In this document: positions 1 to 6,306 of the stretch, one piece after another
How the letters are laid out: the number at the start of each line of letters is the position of its first letter
How positions within the stretch are numbered: position 1 is the first letter of the stretch
From: an uncultured Ignavibacteriota bacterium
Lineage (GTDB): Bacteria > Bacteroidota > Ignavibacteria > Tepidaquicellales > Tepidaquicellaceae
NCBI GenBank assembly: GCA_937915485.1
Contig: CALGII010000192.1
Span: 1 to 26,191 of the forward strand
Length of the DNA stretch: 26,191 nucleotides
Reading direction: 5' to 3'
Program-made: the position numbers and the translations under genes
Notes under the pieces: model-generated
Database searches by the model: none
What the model was told of the DNA's origin: nothing
What the model saw: only the letters and a program-made list of their open reading frames with translations

Positions 1-95
1 CTCCTTACTATTCCGATATAATCCATTATATTTCTCTGGTCACTCTCAAAATCTTCTTCAAGTAACTCTTTTTCGTGAAAATTGTGGTTTTTCAT
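1..95 (-). CDS. 5' end of an unidentified protein, possibly Wzz-like; truncated by the window edge
   Basis: An ATG at 95 on the minus strand opens a frame that stays open to the left edge. It gives 31 complete codons starting MKNHNFHEKELLEEDFESDQ and ending in MDYIGIVR. An acidic, hydrophilic N-terminus followed by a D-Y-I-x-I-x-R stretch resembles the cytoplasmic start of Wzz/CpsC-type chain-length regulators or polysaccharide tyrosine kinases (typically D-Y/L-x-x-I-x-R-R before the first membrane helix). That resemblance is only suggestive, because the diagnostic parts lie outside the window. It is transcribed in the same direction as xerD but 251 bases downstream of it, so it probably has its own promoter. 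Confidence 0.5.
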   Translation of the reverse strand, partial: MKNHNFHEKELLEEDFESDQRNIMDYIGIVR

Positions 96-346
96 CTCGT
101 TTATTTTGTATTATATTCTAAATTATTGTTTTATTAGTATGATATAAATAGTTTTTGTATATAGCTCCGCTCTGTTAGTCACATTTTTTAAAAAAAATTC
201 TAACAATTTAATGAAAAATTATTTATTTCGCTGTTTTTAAGTTAGTTAAATCACTGCCTACTTTCAAGTTTTTTATTTATCAGCCGCCTTACTAACTAAC
301 CTAATTCTATAACTGAAAAATTCTTCCCTTAAAGTATTTTATAAAG
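96..346. other. Intergenic region between xerD and the left-edge gene
   Basis: This 251-base AT-rich spacer contains no frame I would call a gene. It must hold the 3' end signals of xerD and the promoter of the left-edge gene, both on the minus strand. A perfect 8-base inverted repeat (GTTAGTTA at 241-248, TAACTAAC at 293-300) has a 44-base loop and no T tract, so it is a poor terminator candidate. I found no clear Bacteroidetes TAnnTTTG promoter element. Confidence 0.5.
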
Positions 347-1264
347 TTACTTCCTTGGATGAAATGTCTTGTGCACCTCGATTAAATATTCCCTGTCAAC
401 GTGCGTGTATATCTGTGTCGTTGATATGTCGCTGTGTCCCAGCATCTCCTGTATTATCCTTATATCCGCCCCGCCTTCCAATAGATGTGTGGCGAATGAA
501 TGCCTCAATGTGTGAGGATGTATCGATTTCTTTATCCCTGCCGATTTTGCGTATTTCGATATAATGTTCCATACCGCCATCCGCGACATCTTTCTTCCCC
601 TGTGATTCAAAAACACCGTATCGTCTGAATATGGTTTCTTCAGATATGGACGGCTTTTTTCCAGATACTTACCGAGATATTGTAGCGCGGAACTGCCTAT
701 CGGCACTATCCTCTCCTTCGAACCCTTTCCGTATACTCTCAATATGCCCTCACCGGAAAGTATGTTCGATATAGCGAGACTCGTTACTTCGCTAACACGC
801 AAACCCGAAGCATACATCACCTCCATCATTGCCCTGTCCCTTAATCCGAGCAAGTCGGAATTATCCGTTTTCGATAACATGCTGTCTATCTCCCTGACGC
901 TCAACACCTGCGGCAGATTCCTCGCGGTTTTCGGCGACTCTATTATCTCGGATGGGTTCTTTGTTATTTCCCTTTCTGATAGTAAAAACCTGAAAAATGA
1001 CTTGAGCGTCGAGATGTACCTGTTTATAGACTTCACGGAATAGTAATCCCCGTTCTTATTTTTCTGATTACGAAGGAAATAAACGTACTTTTCAACTGCC
1101 TCTTCGTCAACGCTTTTTATATCGTATAACTTCCTCTCGTTCGTCAGATATTCGATGAAAAACTTGATATCGTATGAATAATTGCTTATTGTATTTTCCG
1201 ATAAGGCTTTTTCAAGCCTTAAATGATTGAGGAATTGCTTTTCAAGCGAGTATAAATCATTCAT
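347..1264 (-). CDS. xerD: Site-specific tyrosine recombinase XerD/XerC
   Basis: Tyrosine recombinase of 305 residues, the usual length for XerC/XerD, which resolve chromosome dimers at dif sites during cell division. The first ~100 residues form the SAM-like core-binding domain (FLNHLRLEKALSENTISNY). The rest is the catalytic domain, with all expected residues visible: Arg in GLRVSEV, Lys in YGKGSKERIVP, the HxxR box in HPHTLRHSFATH, His in LGHSDISTTQ and the nucleophilic Tyr in IYTHV. The start codon overlaps the end of the upstream pgpH gene by 8 bases (ATGAATGA), so the two are probably translationally coupled. XerD is favoured over XerC by general appearance only. No phage or integron context is seen, so a housekeeping role is likely. 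Confidence 0.9.
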   Translation of the reverse strand: MNDLYSLEKQFLNHLRLEKALSENTISNYSYDIKFFIEYLTNERKLYDIKSVDEEAVEKYVYFLRNQKNKNGDYYSVKSINRYISTLKSFFRFLLSEREITKNPSEIIESPKTARNLPQVLSVREIDSMLSKTDNSDLLGLRDRAMMEVMYASGLRVSEVTSLAISNILSGEGILRVYGKGSKERIVPIGSSALQYLGKYLEKSRPYLKKPYSDDTVFLNHRGRKMSRMAVWNIISKYAKSAGIKKSIHPHTLRHSFATHLLEGGADIRIIQEMLGHSDISTTQIYTHVDREYLIEVHKTFHPRK

Positions 1265-3512
1265 TTTCGGCTTTTTCTTCGGGATATTTTATCCTCTGAT
1301 GATAAATTCCGATTAGTATTTTTAGAAAACTCTTCTTTATTCTCGTCAAATCTTTTAATGTCAGATTGCAGTCGTCAAGTTCCCCCTCTATGAATCGCTT
1401 CTTGATGATTTCGTCTATCTTGTCATCGAGTTTTTTCGGAGTTGGGTCCTCTATTGCCTTTGTCGATGCCTCGACTGTATCCGCGAGCATTACGATTGCG
1501 GTTTCCTTGTTTTGAGGCTTTGGTCCGGGATACCTGTAAATGTAATCCAGCACGTCTTCTTTGTTCTCATCCGTAATATTCTTCGCTTTGTTGTAAAAGA
1601 ACGATACGAGCGTTGTTCCGTGATGCATCGGTATGAAATCAATAACCTCTTGAGGAAGCCTGTAACGCCTCGCGAGTTCGATTCCCTCTTTCACGTGAGC
1701 GATGATTACCTTCGCGCTTAATGTCGGATTCATCCCTTCGTGCTTGTTTTTCTTTTCAAGTTGGTTCTCAACGAAGAAGTCCGGTTTCATCGACTTTCCT
1801 ATGTCGTGGTAATAACTGCCAACTCTCGCGAGCACCCTGTTCGCGCCGATTGATGCCGCCGCTTCCTCCGAAAGATTCCCCATCACTACACTGTGATGAA
1901 AAGTTCCGGGTGCCTTCGCCGATAACTCCCTCAATAGAGGCTGATTGAAATCCGCAAGTTCGATTAACGTTAAATCCGTCGTTATCCTGAAAACCTTTTC
2001 GTAAAAAATTAATAAACCGTATGCGATAACGGGCGACATTATTGCGTTCACAGCCGCATATGATAAATTCACCGCTATTTTCGACAGATTTTCAGACCTG
2101 TCAAGACCGACCGCGATTATCGCCACGCTGTAGCCAGCGATTACAAAAAAGAATGACCTGAATATCTGAGAACGGTTCTTTATGTCGCGTACGCTGAATA
2201 TCGCAAGTATTGAACCGCTTAGTGATATGAACGCTATCGTGTAATCCCCGCCCCGTATCGCAGCAACTAAAAAAGTGATTATAACAACGACAAAAAATGA
2301 CAACCGGGAATCAAAAAGTATCGTCAGCAGTATTGACGCTACCGGTACGAAGATTAATAACTCCACGGGCGCGTTTACCTTGAGGTTCAGACTCATGAAC
2401 GCGAAAAAACTGACTAGTATCATCAATGAACTTATCAACGCCATTCTCGAATTTCTTTCGAATACGTCACGCCGCAAATGGAACAGGTAAAACCCGAGTA
2501 TGGCAATTAGCATTATTACCGTTAGAATCTTCCCGAGCGCTTGCGCGAAAAAGTCCTGCACGCCTAAACGCTCAAGCCTTATCTTCTTGAATGAATCGAG
2601 TTTTAACTTCGTCAGTTTGGTTATCGGGTCGTGCTTGCTTATTATCCTCTCGTTTTCCCTGACAATTCCAACGGTTTTTGGTATCTGCTCAATCCTGTTC
2701 TTAATCTCAAGTTCAGTTAGTTCCTTGTCGTAAAAAAGAGTTTCCTTTATGAAATTATCCGATATCGCTTCGGCGATTATAATTAAATCATTGTCTCTCA
2801 CGGATGACGCGACGCCGCTGCTGAACGTCTTCTTCGCTTCCCCTAGTGTGCTGTATCTCTCAAGCGCCTCTATCTTCTGCGTCTTGTCGTCGTTTCGCTT
2901 TACCGCGATTTTCTGAGATACTATCTTCGCCTTGTCGTAATTTATTATAGGAAAACGGAGCGACTCGAAGATACCCTTCTGAATCAGTATTTCGAAATCC
3001 GAAAACTTTATTCCGCCGTCGGGCTTTATTTCTCCCTTCGAAAACCTGATAAGAAATGACCACTGCTCGTCGGTGAGGCTTAAGTTAAGTTCGTCCTTAA
3101 GATTCTTGTAACTTTCGGGCTTCTTAACATTCTTATCCTGCTTCGAAATGAGCGAAATTAATGCGTTGAACTTCCTGAAATATGACGCGAGAGTGTCCCT
3201 TATTTTCGGACCGGAGCCCGGAACTTCAATGAATACGGGAATAATCCTGTCGTAAACTTCCTTCTTCTCGGATTCAAGGTCCGCCTCGTCTTTGTATATC
3301 GGGAATGAAAACGGCGCTATCAAATCCTCGTTCGACCAAATTGTACCGACCTCGATGTTCGCATCGATGTTCTTGTAAGAAGGGAGCATCAGACTGATTA
3401 TTACGATGGTTACAACTGCGATTAGAATCTTTACGTAGATGTTCTTTTCGGGTTGGGATACTTTTAATTTCTTAAAATAATCCTGAAAATTATTTTCTTT
3501 TGCCCTGGGCAT
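1257..3512 (-). CDS. pgpH: 7TM-HD family cyclic-di-AMP phosphodiesterase PgpH
   Basis: Membrane protein of 751 residues with the full PgpH/YqfF layout. There is one N-terminal membrane helix (about residues 27-45), a large extracytoplasmic 7TMR-HDED region to about 310, a bundle of about seven hydrophobic helices (about 320-500), and a cytoplasmic HD hydrolase domain. The HD domain carries the family signature APGTFHHSVVMGNLSEEA (HH near residue 537), YYHDIGK (HD near 568), MHHGTT and MLADTVEASTKA. Members of this family hydrolyse c-di-AMP to pApA and so lower the nucleotide that controls osmolyte and wall homeostasis. The assignment of c-di-AMP as substrate comes from the family. No cyclase gene is in the window. 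It sits between a 102-residue protein (20-base gap) and xerD (8-base overlap). Confidence 0.92.
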   Translation of the reverse strand: MPRAKENNFQDYFKKLKVSQPEKNIYVKILIAVVTIVIISLMLPSYKNIDANIEVGTIWSNEDLIAPFSFPIYKDEADLESEKKEVYDRIIPVFIEVPGSGPKIRDTLASYFRKFNALISLISKQDKNVKKPESYKNLKDELNLSLTDEQWSFLIRFSKGEIKPDGGIKFSDFEILIQKGIFESLRFPIINYDKAKIVSQKIAVKRNDDKTQKIEALERYSTLGEAKKTFSSGVASSVRDNDLIIIAEAISDNFIKETLFYDKELTELEIKNRIEQIPKTVGIVRENERIISKHDPITKLTKLKLDSFKKIRLERLGVQDFFAQALGKILTVIMLIAILGFYLFHLRRDVFERNSRMALISSLMILVSFFAFMSLNLKVNAPVELLIFVPVASILLTILFDSRLSFFVVVIITFLVAAIRGGDYTIAFISLSGSILAIFSVRDIKNRSQIFRSFFFVIAGYSVAIIAVGLDRSENLSKIAVNLSYAAVNAIMSPVIAYGLLIFYEKVFRITTDLTLIELADFNQPLLRELSAKAPGTFHHSVVMGNLSEEAAASIGANRVLARVGSYYHDIGKSMKPDFFVENQLEKKNKHEGMNPTLSAKVIIAHVKEGIELARRYRLPQEVIDFIPMHHGTTLVSFFYNKAKNITDENKEDVLDYIYRYPGPKPQNKETAIVMLADTVEASTKAIEDPTPKKLDDKIDEIIKKRFIEGELDDCNLTLKDLTRIKKSFLKILIGIYHQRIKYPEEKAENE

Positions 3513-3532
3513 ATTGTAAGCCGTTTATAAAT

Positions 3533-3841
3533 TTACGGCTGAATTTCTACCAGATTCTTTGTTTTGTATTTTACTTTCTTGTCCACGACAAGTTCGCTGA
3601 CGAGTACCGACAAGAGATTGTTGACCTCTTCGTTGCTGTCGTCCTCAAACTTTTCAAAACTCGCCTCGTCGGAAAAGATGAAGACTTCCGTGAACTCGTT
3701 CGGCTTCTTGTCGTCTTCGAAGAGTTTGTAGTCTTCAATACCGTTTTGAAGGTAAAAATTCTTGAGTTTTTTTACCAATTCGAGGTATTCCTCCCTCTTT
3801 TCTCCGTGAACTTTGTACCTGATTTCGAATAAAATACCCAT
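3533..3841 (-). CDS. Small conserved-looking protein, possible dimeric alpha/beta-barrel (ABM-like) fold
   Basis: Frame of 102 residues starting MGILFEIRYKVHGEKREEYL. The beginning alternates a strand-like segment (ILFEIRYKV) with an amphipathic helix (KREEYLELVKKLKNFYL). Later come another strand (FTEVFIFSD) and a helix (EASFEKFEDDSNEEVNNLLS). This beta-alpha-beta-beta-alpha pattern is that of ferredoxin-like dimeric barrels such as the antibiotic biosynthesis monooxygenase and NIPSNAP families, but no diagnostic motif is present and I cannot give a function. It is acidic and probably soluble, with no signal peptide. It lies 20 bases upstream of pgpH on the same strand and is presumably the first gene of that operon. 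A 110-residue frame on the opposite strand covers the same bases but lacks protein-like features. Confidence 0.7.
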   Translation of the reverse strand: MGILFEIRYKVHGEKREEYLELVKKLKNFYLQNGIEDYKLFEDDKKPNEFTEVFIFSDEASFEKFEDDSNEEVNNLLSVLVSELVVDKKVKYKTKNLVEIQP

Positions 3842-4765
3842 AAATTTTTTAAATTTGTTCTCTTAAACTATTTTATTTGTAACCTTAAAATATAAAAGTA
3901 TTCCATCAAAATAAAGATATTATGTAAATCTGTAATTTATATTTCCAATTGATTTCTTTCTGAGCGGTTTGCAAAGGAACAGTTTTCAGGTTTTTAGTTT
4001 GATTATAATTTCGTCAATGGCTTTTTTGAATTCGGAGATTTTGTCGGCGGGTATGTCCCCTGCAATGGAGTTTATATCGAGTGTTTCAGACGGACGTTGT
4101 TTGTTAGCGGGTGATTTTCGGGAATGGGTTTTGATTTCGATGGATGGTATTCGAGAATGTCGTTGGGCATACAGTTGAGGATTACGCAGATGAGTTCGAG
4201 GTTTTTTGGTATGAGGACGCCGCGTCAGGATTTGGAGATGTGTCAGGCGATGTTGTAAAGAAACTGTTCTGAATAATGGAAAAACGAGTTTTACAACGCC
4301 GCAAGGTTTAAATACTTAGCCGAGATTGATTCGCAGTATTAATGTATTGCATTAATATAGTCATAGTTATATATAAATATATATAATCTGGTTAGGTAAA
4401 GGATATTATTGACTATGCATATAATTTTACCGATTTTAGGCATGGTTTTCTGTTTATAGCGAAGACGTGGCAGGCAATGAGAGAAGGATAAAAAATACGT
4501 CAGAAAGTGACCCTTGACAGGCACAGGATTCTATATTCATTACCTTCCAAGATAGAGTAGCACCGCAACAAAACTATAACTTTATATAACTTCGGAAATA
4601 TTCGCAGTAATACGGGGTGCTACAGTTATCACTTAAAATTTTTGCTAATGATTAAGAGTTTGAAAAGTAGAAGATTTCGGAGCAGTTAAATAACCCGAGT
4701 TACATACCATGATTTGAACAAAAACACTCGCGAACTGAATGTCCTCGCTCATACTTTTCATAACA
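3842..4765. other. AT-rich intergenic region with a decayed gene and short repeats
   Basis: The 924 bases between two minus-strand genes contain no intact gene I would support. They hold the XRE regulator remnant (3986-4290), short dispersed repeats (4304-4340, 4591-4613) and an 8-base inverted repeat (GTAGCACC at 4557-4564, GGTGCTAC at 4616-4623). The left part, next to 3841, must contain the promoter of the pgpH operon, but I found no clear consensus. The stretch 4340-4560 has short frames in all directions with no recognisable product. Confidence 0.5.
3986..4290 (-). pseudogene. Remnant of a Bacteroidetes-type XRE family helix-turn-helix regulator
   Basis: Reading the minus strand, one frame between about 4257 and 4085 gives RGVLIPKNLELICVILNC followed by MPNDILEYHPSKSKPIPENH and PLTNN. 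The block LELICVILNCMPNDILEY, followed by HPL, matches the C-terminal half of small Cro/CI-type regulators common in Bacteroidota, which have L-C-x-x-L-N-C-T-P-N-D-L-x-E-W then HPL. The frame is broken upstream by TGA codons at 4225-4227 and 4243-4245. Downstream of about 4100 a frameshift leads into a tail ending ADKISEFKKAIDEIIIKLKT and a TGA at 3986-3988. That tail fits the usual amphipathic C-terminus of the family. The N-terminal helices are scattered over other frames and no start codon can be placed. This is therefore a decayed gene; the family call is by remembered motif, not by search. Confidence 0.55.
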
Positions 4766-5662
4766 TTATTTCTTAAGTACTATATGTGAACTTTTAATGC
4801 TTAATTCAGTTATGCTGTAATTCTTATATTTGGCATCAACAGTCATATTTTTAAGTACAGTTATCTCTTCTTCTGTTGGCAATACAGCCATATCTTCCAT
4901 AATTTGAAAATCGGTTTTATTTATCAGATTTAAATATTCTTTATGCCTCAATCTATTTTGATAATGTAGTGACGGATTATATTTTTTCCATTCCTTATCG
5001 GAATATTTTAGAAAATTATATATTGATATATCCTTATCAAAATATGACCAGTGATCTTTATAATCAATAATCAGAGATAATATTCCACCTGGTTTTAAAA
5101 TCCTATATGTCTCATTAAGAATTAAATATATATAATGTTCGGGAATGTGCTCACAGGTAGCTGTAGAAGTAGCAAAATCAAAATAATCAGAATCAAACTT
5201 TGTATTGCTTGCATCCAAAGGTGCGATGTAATTAAAATAAAAGTTATTTTTTAAATATTCTAATGCATTTTGGTCATATTTTAAATCCATCCGTTTAATG
5301 CTGAATGGTATATATTCAACATTATTATTAAATTTCGTAATAGTATCTGCAATTAATTTGTTAAATACTAATTTCCTTATATCGATACATGAAACTTCAA
5401 ATCCCAATAGTCCCATGGAAATTGGCGATATCAAATCCCATCCGGCTCCAAATTCATAATACTTTTGACTATTTTCCTTAAGAGAATTATAATCACAAAA
5501 TTTAAGGTAATGTGCATGAGATAATCCTACTTTATTTAAGAATGAATCTTTCGATACAGGTAAAGTATGTGTCACGAACTTCTGAAAAAAATAGTTTAGA
5601 ATCTCGCCTTTGGGTATTTTCGAAAAAACATTCTGTAGAATACACTTATATTTAAAGTTCAT
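4766..5662 (-). CDS. Class I SAM-dependent methyltransferase, probably horizontally acquired
   Basis: A 298-residue protein with a Rossmann methyltransferase core. Motif I is YYEFGAGWDLISPI (about residues 68-81). An acidic strand end follows (FEVSCIDIR), then a strand carrying DFATSTATCEHIPEHY and the classical post-motif helix and strand NETYRILKPGGILSLIID. The type-11-like core is sure, but the substrate is not. Related proteins often sit in O-antigen or glycan clusters, and here there is no such cluster, only an isolated gene. Codon use is visibly more AT-rich than in the neighbours (many AAA, AAT, TTA and ATA codons). The gene is flanked by gene-poor AT-rich sequence on both sides, which suggests lateral transfer. 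Start is the ATG at 5662, with no strong ribosome binding site. Confidence 0.75.
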   Translation of the reverse strand: MNFKYKCILQNVFSKIPKGEILNYFFQKFVTHTLPVSKDSFLNKVGLSHAHYLKFCDYNSLKENSQKYYEFGAGWDLISPISMGLLGFEVSCIDIRKLVFNKLIADTITKFNNNVEYIPFSIKRMDLKYDQNALEYLKNNFYFNYIAPLDASNTKFDSDYFDFATSTATCEHIPEHYIYLILNETYRILKPGGILSLIIDYKDHWSYFDKDISIYNFLKYSDKEWKKYNPSLHYQNRLRHKEYLNLINKTDFQIMEDMAVLPTEEEITVLKNMTVDAKYKNYSITELSIKSSHIVLKK

Positions 5663-6306
5663 TTGTTCATATTATTTTGTTGTTGACTAACTTGTTTATA
5701 TGTCTAATAAATTAAGACCTAAACATTTAAAATTGGATGTATGAGTCTGACTGGATACTGACATTGTTATATTAAAAAATTTCATCTGTATAATAAATCA
5801 TCAATGGATATCTAATATTTCAAATTACATTTCATTAGCATCCATTAATTGAAGTAACAATTTTCTTATAATACATTCAGAAAATTCATTAATAAATATA
5901 TTTCTGAATCTTATGCACAATTAAATATAGTATTAAAATGAATAATCTTCAATATAGTTTTTACTCGTCTTGTTTTTCATTCATTCCCTTCTTGATATTA
6001 CTTATTTTTATTTACTTTTCTTTGAGGTTAAAATCAAAATATCAAGTAGGGAACTTCTCACTGGCAAATATATATTTTGTTTAACTGTTCGTACTTAGGT
6101 TGTCATTAGTAACCGTTTAATGCAGAAAATTTTCCCCGATATATTTTTTTTATCCCGCCGTTCTCGAAGGCTTTATAAAGTTCCTATTCTTATCCGAGAT
6201 AATTTGCGGCAATATTTCGGCTGAAAGTTTTTATTCTTTATAGCACCCCTCTAATTGAATTTATAACTGATTGTTATTGTTATATCTTATACACAAAAAC
6301 ATTAGG
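5663..6306. other. AT-rich intergenic region with no supported gene
   Basis: These 644 bases separate the divergent methyltransferase and YyaL-like genes and must contain both promoters. The longest short frame that looks at all protein-like is on the plus strand, 5938-6084 (48 residues, one hydrophobic stretch LILLIFIYFSL), but base composition alone could produce it. Near 6168-6216 there is an imperfect copy of a sequence found at 4304-4340, and 6241-6249 (TAGCACCCC) is the reverse complement of 4614-4622. No terminator or RNA gene was recognised. Confidence 0.45.

Noticed and set aside
241..300. Inverted repeat GTTAGTTA/TAACTAAC after xerD as a terminator
   Set aside because: AT-rich 8-base arms, a 44-base loop and no T tract; not a credible intrinsic terminator.
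3500..3832. 110-residue plus-strand frame opposite the small protein upstream of pgpH
   Set aside because: It mirrors a well-behaved minus-strand frame with operon spacing to pgpH; its own translation is rich in F/V runs typical of an antisense shadow.
4339..4524. 61-residue minus-strand frame in the AT-rich island
   Set aside because: No recognisable motif, unusual composition, and the region also shows broken frames on the plus strand; probably chance.
4455..4540. Plus-strand reading AKTWQAMREG, stop, KIRQKVTLDRHRI, thought of as a transposase remnant
   Set aside because: Only about 25 residues across a stop codon; too short and unspecific to assign to any IS family.
5938..6084. 48-residue plus-strand frame with a hydrophobic stretch upstream of the YyaL-like gene
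   Set aside because: Very AT-rich sequence readily yields F/L/I-rich frames; no ribosome binding site or conserved feature, unlike the more compact candidate at 10783-10860.
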